Source: Capra hircus (taxonomy: Eukaryota > Chordata > Mammalia > Artiodactyla > Bovidae). Taken from it: a stretch of DNA of 64,000 nucleotides. Below, one piece after another: positions 11,280 to 23,927 of the stretch (its first letter is position 1; every line of letters begins with the position of its first letter). The stretch spans positions 82,740,594 through 82,804,593 of the forward strand of contig NC_030808.1 of assembly GCF_001704415.2 (NCBI RefSeq), in the 5' to 3' direction. The position numbers and the translations under genes are program-made. The notes under the pieces were generated by a model that saw only the letters and a program-made list of their open reading frames with translations, was not told the DNA's origin and did no database searches.

Positions 11280-12528
11280 TCAAATTTGAGTTACAAGGAC
11301 CTTTCAGGAAAACTGGGGGACTTGGGAGATGGGGCAGGTGAGGTCATTAATAAATGTATCATGAAGTCCTTCTGGAAAGAACTGTGCCTCAGATAAAGTG
11401 TATGGACCACCAGGAAGGGATGAGTGTGCTCTTTTGTGGTGGGGCCACTTGCTGATTTCACAAGGCAGGAACATGTAATTATTTTGTTGCAGACCTAGAA
11501 ATATATCCTTTGTCCAGCTAAGGACCTTAGGGATTACTGTCAATACTGAGTTAAGAAGCTTGCTTGAGAGTTTAAGTTCCATTTTTTGTGACATAAACCT
11601 TTCAGAACTCTGTCCCTGCAGCTAGCACCACAATACAGCTTCTTTATAAGGTTTCCTCTATCTAATTTTCCCTAACGTAATCCTTTATTTTGCCATTCTC
11701 CTAAAATAGAAGTCTCCCACTTACCCTTCCCTGTCTAATGTCTCTAAAGGCCTACAGCCCTGGCATCATCAGGTAATGTTTGTGAGTTGAAAAATCATTT
11801 GGAGGTTTGCACGTGTGTCTGAAAGCACCCCAAGTGGTTCTGATTCATACTCAGTTTATTGAAAACTTTGGGATGGGCTATATTGAGATACCACAATCAG
11901 GATATTGCTATTACTATTGATATACTCAAGATATAGAACATTAACTCCAAGATTTTTCATGTCACCCTTTTATAGCTATAATTACCTCCCTCCCCATTAC
12001 TCTACCACCGGGCAACCGCTCACTTGTTCTCTATTTCTATAATTTTGTCATTTCAAGAATGTTATATAGACCAAATTATGCATATATAACCTTTTGGGAT
12101 TGGCTTTTCTCACTCAACAAAATTCTTTGGAGATCCATCCAGATAGTTGCCTGTATCAGTACCACCCCCTTTTCCTGCTGAGCAGTCGTCCACAGTATGG
12201 ATGTCACACAGTTTGTTTTTCTACCTGGTGAAGGACTTCTGAGTTTTAAGGGAAAACACTTACTTTGGACACCAAATGTGTTTTTTCTTCCCCCCTTATA
12301 CTGAGCCATTTGGATATTCATTATCCACAGTTAGTGCCAGTCCCACAAGCAAAAGTCTCATTCCCACAAGACTGCCCCCTACTTCAGATGCCTATTACAA
12401 GCCCAGGTCTCCCACACTTCTGGACAACTGACTATAAATTGAGGGTTCCCACAACTCCATCCTCAGGTTTGATGGTTTGTTGTATGGCTCACAGAACTCA
12501 TGGAAACACTTTGTTTACTGATTTATTA
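11280..12528. other. Noncoding stretch upstream of gene A with an old L1 remnant
   Basis: No gene recognised. About 11935-12225 resembles an old antisense L1 fragment (TTGTCATTTCAAGAATGTTATATAG and ACAGTATGGATGTCACACAGTTT-like text, mutated). The rest shows no clear family. Confidence 0.4.
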
Positions 12529-14653
12529 CTAGCTTTGTTCGTAGTGATGCTTCCTAAGGCCCACTTGACTTCACATTCCAGGATATCTGGCTCTAGATGA
12601 GTGATCACACCATCGTGATTATCTGGGTCGTGAAGATCTTTTTTGTACAGTTCTGTGTATTCTTGCCACCTCTTCTTAATATCTTCTGCTTCTGTTAGGT
12701 TCATACCATTTCTGTCCTTTATCGAGCCCATCTTTGCATGAAATGTTCCCTTGGTATCTCTAATTTTCTTGAAGAGATCTCTAGTCTTTCCCATTCTGTT
12801 CTTTTCCTCTATTTCTTTGCATTGATTGCTGAAGAAGGCTTTCTTATCTCCTCTTGCTATTCTTTGGAACTCTGCATTCAGATGCTTATATCTTTCCTTT
12901 TCTCCTTTGCTTTTCACCTCTCTTCTTTTCACAGCTATTTGTAAGGCCTCCCCAGACAGCCCTTTTGCTTTTTGGCATTTCTTTTCCATGGGGATGGTTT
13001 TGATCCCTGTCTCCTGTACAATGTCACGAACCTCATTCCCATAGTTCATCAGGCACTCTATCTATCAGATCTAGTCCCTTAAATCTATTTCTCACTTCCA
13101 CTGTATAATCATAAGGGATTTGATTTAGGTGATACCTGAATGGTCTAGCGGTTTTCCCTACTTTCTTCAATTTAAGTCTGAATTTGGTAATAAGGAGTTC
13201 ATGATCTGTGCCACCGTCCGCTCCTGGTCTTGTTTTTGTTGACTGTATAGAGCTTCTGCATCTTTGGCTGCAAAGAATATAATCAATCTGATTTCGGTGT
13301 TGACCATCTGGTGATGTTCATGTGTAGAGTCCCAAAGAAAGGCAATGCCAAAGAATGCTCAAACTACTGCACAATTGCACTCATCTCACACGCTAGTAAA
13401 GTAATGCTCAAAATTCTCCAAGCCAGGCTTCAGCAATACATGAACCGTGAACTTCCTGATGTTCAAGCTGGTTTTAGAAAAGGCAGAGGACCCAGAGATC
13501 AAATTGCCAACATCCGCTGGATCATGGAAAAAGCAAGAGAGTTCCAGAGAAACATCTACTTCTGCTTTATTGACTATGCCAAAGCCTTTGACTGTGTGGA
13601 TCACAATAAACTGTGGAAAATTCTGAAAGAGATGGGAATACCAGACCACCTGACCTGCCTCTTGAGAAATCTGTATGCAGGTCAGGAAGCAACAGTTAGA
13701 ACTGGACATGGAACAACAGCCTGGTTCCAAATAGGAAAAGGAGTGTGTCAAGGCTGTATATTGTCACCCTGCTTATTTAATTTATATGCAGAGTACATCA
13801 TGAGAAACGCTGGACTGGAAGAAACACAAGCTGGAATCAAGATTGCCAGGAGAAATATCAACAACCTCAGATATGCAGATGACACCACCCTTATGGCAGA
13901 AAGTGAAGAGGAACTAAAAAGCCTCTTGATGAAAGTGAAAGAGGAGAGTGAAAAAGTTGGCTTAAAGCTCAACATTCAAAAAACGAAGATCATGGCATCT
14001 GGTCCCATCACTTCATGGGAAACAGATGGGGAAACAGTGGAAACAGTGTCAGACTTTCTTTTTTTTGGCTCCAAAATCACTGCAGATGGTGACTGTAGCC
14101 ATGAAATTAAAAGACGCTTACTCCTTGGAAGAAAAGTTATGACCAACCTAGATAGCATATTCAAAAGCAGAGACATTACTTCGTCGACTAAGGTCCATCT
14201 AGTCAAGGCTATGGTTTTTCCTGTGGTCATGTATGGATGTGAGAGTTGGATTGTGAAGAAGGCTGAGCGCCGAAGAATTGATGCTTTTGAACTGTGGTGT
14301 TGGAGAAGACTCTTGAGAGTCCCTTGGACTGCAAGGAGATCCAACCAGTCCATTCTGAAGGAGATCAGCCCTGGGATTTCTTTGGAAGGACTGATGCTAA
14401 AGCTGAAACTCCGATACTTTGGCCACCTCATGCGAAGAGTTGACTCACTGGAAAAGACTCTGATGCTGGGAGGTATTGGGGGCAGGAGGAGAAGGGGATG
14501 ACAGGGGATGAGATGGCTGGATGGCATCACTGACTCGATGGACATGAATCTGAGTGAACTCCAAGAGTTGGTGATGGACAGGGAGGCCTGGCGTGCTGCG
14601 ATTCATGGGGTCACAAAGAGTCGGACACGACTGAGCGACTGAACTGAACTGAA
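12529..14653. mobile_element. BovB with 5' inversion (twin-primed insertion)
   Basis: Segment 12529-13329 is antisense and segment 13330-14653 is sense. In the coordinates of the copy at 1-2609 the inverted part runs from about 1141 down to 341, and the sense part resumes at about 1282 and runs to the 3' tail. The sense part holds a 396-codon frame (13311-14501) with the YADD reverse transcriptase box; the antisense part has a 183-codon frame (13049-12498). Neither is a host gene. Confidence 0.85.
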
Positions 14654-14667
14654 TTGATATAACAAAG

Positions 14668-14876
14668 GGCTTCCCTGGTGGCTCAGATGGTGAAGAATTT
14701 GCCTGCAGTGCGGGAGACACAGATTCAATCCTTGTATTGGGAAGATCCCCTGGAGAAGGGAATGACAACCCACCCACTCCAGTATTATTTCTTGGAGAAT
14801 TCCATGGACAGAGGAGCTTGGTGAGCTACAGTCCATGGGGTTGCAAAGAATCGGATGTGACTGAGTGACTAACTTT
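14668..14876 (+). mobile_element. Bov-tA SINE
   Basis: Begins GGGCTTCCCTGGTGGCTCAG, has the CCCACTCCAGTATT-like core and ends near GTGACTGAGTGACTAAC. Confidence 0.88.
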
Positions 14877-15404
14877 TTAACTTTTATATAATAAAGGATA
14901 TAGATAAACAGCCAGATGAAACGATATACAGGGCAAGGTTTGGAACGGTGCTGAGTGCAGGAGCTTCTGTCTCTAAGGATTTGGGGTGTGCCACCCTCCT
15001 GGCACATGAGTTTGTCAATCCAGAAACTCTTCGAATTCCATAGTTCACGGATTTCTTACAGAAGCTTTGTTACATAGGCGTGGCTGATTATTAACTCAAT
15101 CTGCAGCTCCTCTCCTCTCAGCAAAGCATGGGGATTGGAGCAGGAAGTTCCAAGCTTCTATGGCTTGGTCTTTCTAATGACCTGTCCCTATTCTGAAGCT
15201 ATCCAGGAGTCTACCAAAAGTCACCTCATGAGGACATCATCTGGGAAATTCCGAGGGATTTAGGAGTCTGTGTCAGGAACCCAGAGCAAAGACCAAATAT
15301 TGAACACAAGATGTTCCTAACACAACTATCGCTCAGGAAATTACAGTTTTAGGAACTCTATTTCAGGAATTGGGAGCAGAGATCAAATATATTTTTCTTC
15401 ACAG

Positions 15405-15530
15405 AGTTGTTTACAGTTTTTGTCTATTATGCATAAAGCTGCTAGAAATATTTGTGTTGTGGTTTTTGTGTGAACATAGGTTTTCTGGAATAAATACCCA
15501 GAAGTGCAATTGCTGGATTGTTTGGCTGTT
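15405..15530 (-). mobile_element. Old L1 fragment (antisense)
   Basis: Carries the degraded antisense L1 ORF2-end text ATAAAGCTGCTAGAAATAT, AATACCCAGAAGTGCAATTG and CTGGATT. Confidence 0.5.
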
Positions 15531-15604
15531 TTTGCTGTTTCTCATGGTCTACAGTAGTGAAAGCCTGAAATGCTAATCACTAAGCTAGCAGGGAACTCCC
15601 TGAA

Positions 15605-15765
15605 TATACAGTTTATTTATTTATTTGGCTGTGCTGGGTCTTTGTTGCGGCATGTGAACTCTTGGTTGCGACGTGTGGGATCTAGTTCCCTGACCAGGGA
15701 TCAAACTCCAGCCCCCTGTGAGAGGGGTGTGGAGTCTTAGCCATTGGACCACTAGGGAAGTCCCA
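15605..15765 (-). mobile_element. CHR-type SINE (antisense)
   Basis: Antisense tRNA-Glu SINE: TTGGCTGTGCTGGGTCTTTG, CCCTGACCAGGGATCAAAC and GGACCACTAGGGAAGTCCC. Confidence 0.85.
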
Positions 15766-15774
15766 TGGGTGTAA

Positions 15775-15935
15775 GTTAAGTTACTTTACCTCTTTTCCTC
15801 AATTTCTTCATCTATCAAATGGATAATAGCAATAGCTCTTATCGTATTGTTATAAGGATTAAATAAGGTCATAATTTCAAAATGCTTAGAAAAGTGCTGG
15901 TACATAATAGCATGATATAAATATTTGTTAATACT
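15775..15935 (+). mobile_element. MIR SINE
   Basis: Sense MIR text: GTTAAGTTACTTTACCTC, CTTCATCTATCAAATGGATAA, AAGGATTAAATAAGG and AAAAGTGCTGGTACATAATAG. Confidence 0.65.
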
Positions 15936-15939
15936 AATT

Positions 15940-16700
15940 TCAGAGAACACAGTCTGACTGCTACTAAATTTTGAGAAATACTTATAGTCTACCTATAGTT
16001 GATTTTTGTAAATATTCCAAATGTGCTTACAAAGAATGTATTCTCCAATTGTTAAGTGTAGAGTTCTATATATTCTCATTACATCTAATTTAACTGTGTG
16101 GTTAAAGTATATTATTTTTTCAGTAATGTGTTGTCACTGTGAAATATATTGAAATCTCCTATTTTAATACTAGAACTGTCACTTTATCTTTGTAATTCTT
16201 TCCAGTTTTGCTTTATGTATATTTGAAGTTATTTTATTAAATTCATTCAAGTTTATAATGTTTATATCCTCCAAGTGATAGAATAAACATTTTATCTTTA
16301 TGTTGAGATTCTCTTTATTCTGAATAATTGTTTTTGTCTGATGTTGCTAGAACCATTCCAGCTTGCTTATGATTAGTATTTACCTTACATGTCTTTTCCT
16401 ATCTTTTACCTTCAGCTTTTCTATGTCCTTTGGTTTTAGGTGTGTCTTTTTAAAGTCCAACTAAACAAACACTACCTAAATTGTTGAGTTTAATACATTT
16501 ACATTTGTTTTATTATTAACATATTTGGATTTACTTCTGCCATCTTATTCCATGCTCTGCTTCTTTTTTTCCTCCTTTCTTGACTGCTTTTAGTTTCATT
16601 TAGGATTTTCTTTCCTCATTTCATTTTTCCTCTCCAACCCTTTGTCTTTGTTTACCACTTTCAGCCAGTCTTCCAACTTATCAGTTCTTTTTTATCTGTG
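15940..16700 (-). mobile_element. AT-rich stretch, probably old antisense L1
   Basis: Contains text of the kind found in antisense old L1 ORF2 (CTTTATCTTTGTAATTCTTTC and TGATGTTGCTAG). Boundaries and subfamily cannot be set by eye. Confidence 0.35.
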
Positions 16701-16708
16701 TCTAATTG

Positions 16709-16842
16709 AATGGCATCACCGACTCAATGGATGTGATTGAGCAAGCTCCCGGAGATGGTGAAGGACAGGGAAGCCTGGCGTGCTGTAGTCCATGGAGTCA
16801 CAAAGAGTCAGACACAACTGAGCGGCTGAACAACAACAATTT
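16709..16842 (+). mobile_element. BovB 3'-end fragment or derived Bov SINE
   Basis: Starts AATGGCATCACCGACTCAATG and ends ACACAACTGAGCGGCTGAAC followed by AAC repeats, a short BovB 3' terminus. Confidence 0.75.
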
Positions 16843-16961
16843 ACTTTAATTTATCTACTGTGGTTGTTAAATTTCAATAATTGTATTTTTAATTTTTTAG
16901 AAATTTTATTTGCTTCTTCTAATACATCTGCTTATTTTTATAGTCCTTTGTTCAGTGTAAG

Positions 16962-17190
16962 GGCTTCCCTGGTGGCTCAGAGGTTAAAGCGTCTGCCTCT
17001 GATGAGGGAAACCTGGGTTCGATCCCTGGGTCGGGAAGATCTCCTGGAGAAGGAAATGGTAACCCACTCCAGTATTCTTGCCTAGAGAATCCCATGGACA
17101 GAGAAGCCTGGTAGGCTACAGTCCAGGGGATCGCAAAGAGTCGGACATGACTGAGTGACTTCACTTTCACTTTCACTTTCACTTTCAAAG
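16962..17190 (+). mobile_element. Bov-tA SINE with CACTTT tail
   Basis: Full Bov-tA (GGGCTTCCCTGGTGGCTCAG to GACTGAGTGACTTCACTTTC). The tail has expanded into a (CACTTT)n microsatellite at about 17162-17188. Confidence 0.9.
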
Positions 17191-18532
17191 GTACATAATG
17201 GAATGAGAAATCTCATCTAGTGAGTAGTTACATGTACAGAATATATCAGAATTGTAAGTCATAAGAAAGTTGGAGAGAGAAAAGAATTTTTGTTCAGTGT
17301 ACAAAATCTTCGCCTACCACAATGTTATAGTATGTTTTGCTCTATTTTTTTCTTTTTAATTTATTTTTTTTATTGAAGGATAATTGCTTCACAAAATTTT
17401 GTTTTCTGTCAAACCTCAACATAAGTCAGCCATAGGTATACATATATCCCCTCCCTTTTGAACTTGGCTCCCATCTCCCTCTTTATTCCACCCCTCTAGG
17501 CTGATACAGAGCCCCTGTTTGAGTTTCCTGAGACATATAGAAAATTCCTGTTGGCTATCTATTTTACATATAGTAATGTAAGTTTCCATGTTACTCTTTC
17601 CATACATCTCCCCCTCCCCTCCCCCCTCCCCATGTCCATAAGTCTAATCTCTATGTCTGTTTCTCCACTGTTGCCCTGTAAATAAATTCTTCAGTACCAT
17701 TCTTCTATATGTATTCTTCATATATTCGTATATATGTGTTAGAATACAATATTTATCTTTCTCTTTCTGACTCACTTCACTCTATATAATAGGTTCTAGA
17801 TTCATCCACCTCATCAGAACTGACTCAAATGTGTTCCTTTTTATGGCCGAGTAATATTCCATTGTGTATATGTACCGCAACTTCTTTGTCCATTCATCTG
17901 TTGATGGACAGCTAGGTTGCTTCCAAGTTCTAGCTATTATAAATAGTGCTGCAATGAACAATGGGATACATGTGTCTTTTTCAATTTTGGTTTCCCCAGG
18001 GTATATGCCTAGGAGTGGTATTGCTGGGTCATTTGGCGGTATTATTTGTAGTTTTTTAAGAACTGTCCATACCGTCTTCCATAGTAGCTGTATCAATTTA
18101 CATTCCCACTAACAGTGCAAGAGTGTTTCCTTTCCTCCACACCCTCTCCAGCATTTATTGTTTGTAAACTTTTGGATGATGGCCATTCTGACCAGTGTGA
18201 GGTGATATCTCACTGTAGTTTTGTCTAATAACGAGCAGCTTTGAGCATCTTTTCATGTGTTTGTAAGCCATCTCTATGTCTTCTTTTGAGAAATGTCTGT
18301 TTAGGTCTTTTTCCCACTTTTTGATTGGGTTGTTTGTTTTTCTGACATTGAATTGTATGAGCTGCTTGTGTATTTTGGAAATTAGTCCTTTGTCAGTTGT
18401 TTCATTTGCTATTATTTTCTCCCATTCTGAAGGCTGTCTTTTCACCTTGCTTATAGTTTCCTTTGCTGTGCAAAAGGTTTTCAGTTTAATCAGGTCCCAC
18501 TTGTTTACTTTTGTTTTTATTTCCATTACTCT

Positions 18533-20238
18533 AGAGATCTCTTCAAGAAAATTAGAGATACCAAGGGAACATTTCATGCAAAGATGGGCTTGATAAAGGA
18601 CAGAAATGGTATGGACTTAACAGAAGCAGAAGATATTAAGAAGAAGTGGCAAGAATACATGAAGAACTATACAAAAAAGATCTTCACGACCCGGACAATC
18701 ACGATGGTGTGATCACTCATCTAGAGCCAGACATCCTGGAATGTGAAGTCAAGTGGGCCTTAGAAAGCATCCCTACAAACAAAGCTAGTGGAGGTGATGG
18801 AATTCCAATTGAGCTATTTCAAATCCTGAAAGATGATGCTGTGAAAGTGCTGCACTCAATATGCCAACAAATTTGGAAAACTCAGCAATGGCCACAGGTC
18901 ACTTTTCATTCCAACCCCAAAGAAAGGCAATGCCGAAGAATGCTCAAACTACCACACAATTGCACTCATCTCACACGCTAGTAAAGTAATGCTCAAAATT
19001 CTCCAAGCAGGCTTCAGCAATACATGAACCGTGAACTTCCTGATGTTCAAGCTGGTTTTAGAAAAGGCAGAGGACCCAGAGATCAAATTGCCAACATCCG
19101 CTGGATCATGGAAAAAGCAAGAGAGTTCCAGAGAAACATCTACTTCTGCTTTATTGACTATGCCAAAGCCTTTGACTGTATGGATCACAATAAACTGTGG
19201 AAAATTCTGAAAGAGGTGGGACTACCAGACCACCTGACCTGCCTCTTGAGAAATCTGTATGCAGGTCAGGAAGCAACAGTTAGAACTGGACATGGAACAA
19301 CAGCCTGGTTCTAAATAGGAAAAGGAGTGTGTCAAGGCTGTATATTGTCACCCTGCTTATTTAACTTCTATGCAGAGTACATCATGAGAAACACTGGACT
19401 GGAAGAAACACAAGCTGGAATCAAGATTGCCAGGAGAAATATCAACAACCTCAGATATGCAGATGACACCACCCTTATGGCAGAAAGTGAAGAGGAGCTA
19501 AAAGGCCTCTTAATGAAAGTGAAAGAGGAGAGTGAAAAAGTTGGCTTAAAGCTCAACATTCAGAAAACGAAGATCATGGCATCTGGTCCCATCACTTCAT
19601 GGGAAATAGATGGGGAAACAGTGGAAACAGTGTCAGATTTTATTTTTATTTTTGGCTTCAAAATCACTGCAGATGGTGACTGCAGCCATGAAATTAAAAG
19701 ACGCTTACTCCTTGGAAGAAAAGTTATGACCAACCTAGACAGCATATTCAAAAGCAGAGACATTGCTTTGCCAACTAAGGTCCGTCTAGTCAAGGCTATG
19801 GTTTTTCCAGTAGTCATGTATGGATGTGAGAGTTGGACTGTGAAGAAGCCTGAGCGCCGAAGAATGGATGCTTTTGAACTGTGGTGTTGGAGAAGACTCT
19901 TGAGAGTCCCTTGGACTGCAAGGAGATCCAACCAGTCCATTCTGAAGGAGATCAGCCCTGGGATTTCTTTGGAAGGAATGATGCTAAAGCTGAAACTCCA
20001 GTACTTTGGCCACCTCATGTGAAGAGTTGACTCATTGGAAAAGACTCTGATGCTGGGAGGTATTGGGGGCAGGAGGAGAAGTGGATGACAGAGGATGAGA
20101 TGGCTGGATGGCATCACTGACTCAATGGACGTGAATCTGAGTGAACTCCGGGAGTTGGTGATGGACAGGGAGGCCTGGCGTGCTGCGATTCATGGGGTTG
20201 CAAAGAGTCGGACACGACTGAGCAACTGAACTGAACTG
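18533..20238 (+). mobile_element. BovB nested in the 17.3-21.9 kb L1 (sense)
   Basis: 5'-truncated BovB joining the L1 at ATTACTCTAG and ending GAACTGAACTGA before the L1 resumes with GGAGGTGGGTC. The reverse transcriptase frame is broken by small indels and a stop at 19312-19314; YADD is present in the piece at 19327-20022. Confidence 0.9.
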
Positions 20239-20872
20239 AGGAGGTGGGTCAAAGAGGATCTTACTTTGATTTAGGTCATCTAGTGTTCTGCCTATGTTTT
20301 CCTCTAAGAGTTTTATAGTTTCTAGTCTTACATTTAGGTCTTTAATCCATTTTGAGTTTATCTTTGTGTATGGTGTTAGCAAGTGTTATAATTTCATTCT
20401 TTTATGTGTAGCTATCCAATTTTTCTAGCACCATTTATTGAAGAAGATGTCTTTGCCTTATTGTATATTCTTGCCTCCTTTGTCTAAAATAAGGTACCCA
20501 TAGGTGCATGGGTTTATTTCTGGGCTTTCTATCTTGTTCCATTGATCTATATTTCTGTTTTTGTGTCAGTACCATACTCTATTGATGACTGTAGCTGTGT
20601 TGTATAATCTTAGATCAGAAAGGTTGATTCTTCCAGCTCCATTCTTCTTTCTCAAGACTGCTTTGGCTATTCGGGGTCTTTTTTTTCCATATGAATTATG
20701 AAATTTTTTGTTCTAGTTCTGTGAAAAATGCCATTGGTAATTTGATAGGGATTGCACTGAATTTGTAGATTGCATTTGGTAGTATAGTCATTTTCACAAT
20801 ATTGATTCTTCCTACCCAGGAACATGGGATATCTCTCCATCTATTTATGTCATCTTTGGTTTCTTTCATTCA

Positions 20873-21525
20873 GTTCAGTTCAGTCACTCAATTGTGTCTG
20901 ACTCTTTGCAACCCCATGAATTGCAGCACACCAGGCCTCCCTGTCCATCACCAACTCCTGGAGTTCACTCAAACTCACATCCATCAAGTCGGTGATGCCA
21001 TCCAGCCATCTCATCCTCTGTTGTCCCCTTTTCCTCCTTCCCCCAATCCCTCCCAGCATCAGAGTCTTTTCCAGTGAGTCAACTCTTCGCATGAGGTGAC
21101 CAAAGTACTGGAGTTTCACCTTTAGCATCAGTCCTTCCAATGAACACCCAGGACTGATCTCCTTCAGAATGGACTGGTTGGATCTCCTTGCAGTTCAAGG
21201 GACTCTCAAGAGTCTTCTCCAACACCACAGTTCAAAAGCATCAATTCTTCGGTGCTCAGCTTTCTTCACAGTCCTACTCTCACATCCATACATGACTACT
21301 GGATAAACCATAGCCTTGACTAGACAGACCTTTGTTGGCAAAGTAATGTCTCCTCTTTTCAATATGCCATCTAGGTTGGTCATAACTTTCCTTCCAAGGA
21401 GTAAGCATCTTTTAATTTCATGGCTGCAGTCACCATCTGCAGTGATTTTGGAGCCCAAAAAAAGAAAGTCTGATACTGTTTCCACTGTTTCCCCATCTGT
21501 TTCCCATGAAGTGATGGGACCAGAT
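20873..21525 (-). mobile_element. BovB nested in the same L1 (antisense)
   Basis: 3' BovB piece in antisense orientation between L1 text TTTGGTTTCTTTCA and GTGTCTTATAATTTTC, starting with the CAGTTCAGTTCAGTCACTCA tail. 5'-truncated. Confidence 0.9.
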
Positions 21526-21869
21526 TAGTGTCTTATAATTTTCTGTGTACAGTTCTTTTGTTTCCTTAGATAAGTTTGTTAGATATTTAATTCTTTTTGT
21601 TACAATAGTGAATGGGATTGATTCCTTAATTTCTCTTTCTGATTTTTCATTGTTAGTATATAGAAATGCAAGTGATTTCTGTGTATTGATTTTATATCCT
21701 GCAACTTTGCTAAATTAACTGATTAGCTCTAGTAATTTTCTGATACTACCTTTAGGGTTTCCTTCAGGGTTTTCATGTCATCTGCACACAGTGAGAGCTT
21801 TACTTCTTTTCCAATCTAGATTCCTTTTATTTCTTTTTCTCCTCTGATTGCTGTTTTGCTCTATTTTTT

Positions 21870-22255
21870 CCCCAGAATTTTTATAGTTTTAACTATTATA
21901 TTTATGCCTATGATAAATTTTGAGTATATTTTTGCATATGATATGTGTCAATATCTATAGTCAACACAAATATCTGTTTTTTCTAGCACCATTCATTTAA
22001 TAAGACTGTTCTTTCTCCACTGAATTATCTTGACCCATTATCAAAAGTCAATTGACTAACATGCATGGATCTAGTCTGGATCCTCTCTGTGTTCTATTGA
22101 TCTATGTCTATCCTTACATTGCCTCACATACTGTATATCTAAAGTAAAACTTAAAATCAAATAGTGTAATTTCTTCATCTTTGTTCTTCTCTTAAAAATA
22201 TTAGGCATTTGCAATTCTATATATATTTTAGAATCAGCTTGTCACCTCTCTAGAA
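21870..22255 (-). mobile_element. Old L1 fragment (antisense), target of the younger L1
   Basis: Antisense L1 ORF2 text (TTTCTAGCACCATTCATTTAA, GTTCTATTGATCTATG), more diverged than the neighbouring L1. It repeats a region already present in that element, so it is a separate, older insertion. Confidence 0.6.
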
Positions 22256-22309
22256 ACAAAAAACCTTGCTTTTATTGTGAATTAAACAATGCTTAAACAA
22301 ATATACAAA

Positions 22310-22850
22310 TTTAGGGGAGACCAAGATGGTTACATAGGAGTCTCTTAAACATCCCTCCTCCCATAGACACACACAGAGCAATTCCCTCTGAGAGAAATCA
22401 GAAACTGGCTGAGTGACTTCTACATGTTGGGCAAATGAGAAAATATCCACATGGAAATGGGTAGGAAAGATGGAGACATACACTCAATGTACACTAGTTC
22501 CTTCACCCAGCACAGTACCATATAAGCAGGAGAGAACCCTCAACTCTGGAATGAACCGTGACCTGAAGAGTGAAAGCTTTGAACCACACATCTAGCATCC
22601 CAACTTTTATTCATCTCCTTCCTTGTTGCAAAAATGATTTAAGATATTATACCTTTTAACTGAGGGCATAAAGGGAGATAAGCAAGTACAGTTAAATTAC
22701 CTAGTTAAATGCATGGTTGAAAACAATCTGCCAATGTTCTTTTAATATCAGAAAGTGAGCAGTGATTTTAATCTAATGTAAGTTCAAGTCTGTTAACTCC
22801 ATAAATAAGACTGCAATTACTGATCTAAAAATAATTAAATGAAAACCTAT
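22310..22850. other. Noncoding stretch with possible L1 5' remnant
   Basis: GGGGAGACCAAGATGGTTAC at 22314 resembles an L1 5' UTR start. The following sequence is not recognised and has no credible coding frame. Confidence 0.3.
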
Positions 22851-22854
22851 ACAA

Positions 22855-23205
22855 CAATGAATATGAACAAAATATTGCTATTTACACATGGCTAAATCTC
22901 ACAAATATAACACTGAGGGAAAGAATTCAGACATAAAAGAATACCTACTGTAATTCCACTTATCTAAACTCTAAAACAGACTAAACTAGTCTAGAAGTCA
23001 GGTTAATGATTACCTTTGGAGAGAATGAATGGGAGCAACAACTGCTAAGGCCCCAATGAGTGTTTTTCCAAGAGTTGTTCTATTTCTTCACTTGGGTGGT
23101 GGTAATACAGGTGTGATCAACTTTAAAAATTCATTCAGTGGTACACACAAGATTTGTACACTTCTCTGTATGTATCCTAGATTGCAATAAAAAGTTTGAA
23201 AAGTT
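22855..23205 (+). mobile_element. Old L1 (L1ME-like) 3' end
   Basis: Sense L1 3' UTR text: TAATTCCACTTATCTAAA, GATTACCTTTGGAGAG, CTTGGGTGGTGGTAATACAG, AAAAATTCATTCAGTGGTAC and GCAATAAAAAGTTTG. Confidence 0.6.
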
Positions 23206-23927
23206 AAGGAAGAAAAACCTTTATTGTGTAAGGGTTTGGCATGCCAGCTGTGTGTTGCACTTAATATGTTAAAAGGTTGCATTAATGATTCAAAATATTG
23301 CTTAACAGTTATTGAATACTGAAATAAGAAACTACTTTGGATGACTGAATGTCTCAAATTAGTTTAAATAATACATGGAAGATGGATTCCAAGTGTAAGC
23401 CTGAGTAGAGTGAAAAGAAAGTAGCCTGTGAACTCAAGACCCCTGAGACTAGAATTCTAAGCAGATCTTTTTTCAAAAAGTATGAGGAAATAGGCAAGAG
23501 TTGTGGTCTTTGGTCCGATGTGGGAACTAGGCAAGCTGCTCCTTTGGGGTCTAGTGAATACCATGTTAGCACAGTGTGGAACAGGTAGTAAGAGAGTAAG
23601 AGAGACCTGGGCATTGGACATGTTGTCTTGGGATAACTTGGCAGAATTACTCAGTTTACCTTGAAGGGAAGAAACTTGAAGAATGATTTTATTTCCTAAT
23701 TGCATTTTATCTTCTGTCTGCTAAATTGCACCTTTAGAAATCCTTGTGTTTGCTCAGTAAGCTTTCTGGTGTTTCATTGAGACAGATGGCCACACGAGTT
23801 ATAGAAAACTCTCATGGTATAATTATAAAGTGCTACTTATTTTGTACAGATTCCTACCACTATGCTATATAGGTGGGAAATTAGTATCAGGAGTATCACC
23901 TCTGAATTATTAAGTATAATAATATAA
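23206..23927. other. Noncoding stretch, nothing recognised
   Basis: No repeat family or exon could be supported. Short frames here lack protein-like composition or splice context. Confidence 0.3.

Larger units (their letters stand above)
17351..21852 (-). mobile_element. L1 LINE, interrupted by two BovB insertions
   Basis: L1 pieces 17351-18532, 20239-20872 and 21526-21852 are collinear antisense L1. They are flanked by a perfect 17-bp direct repeat GTTTTGCTCTATTTTTT at 17334-17350 and 21853-21869, marking a single retrotransposition of about 2.1 kb before the BovBs arrived. Minus-strand frames include TMEYYSAIKRN and HFSKEDIEMAYKHMKRCS of ORF2. The reading frames are decayed. Confidence 0.88.

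Noticed and set aside
13311..14501. 396-codon open frame as a host gene
   Set aside because: Sense half of an inverted BovB; its start falls in the inversion junction.
17162..17188. CACTTT repeat as a regulatory array
   Set aside because: Typical expanded Bov-tA tail.
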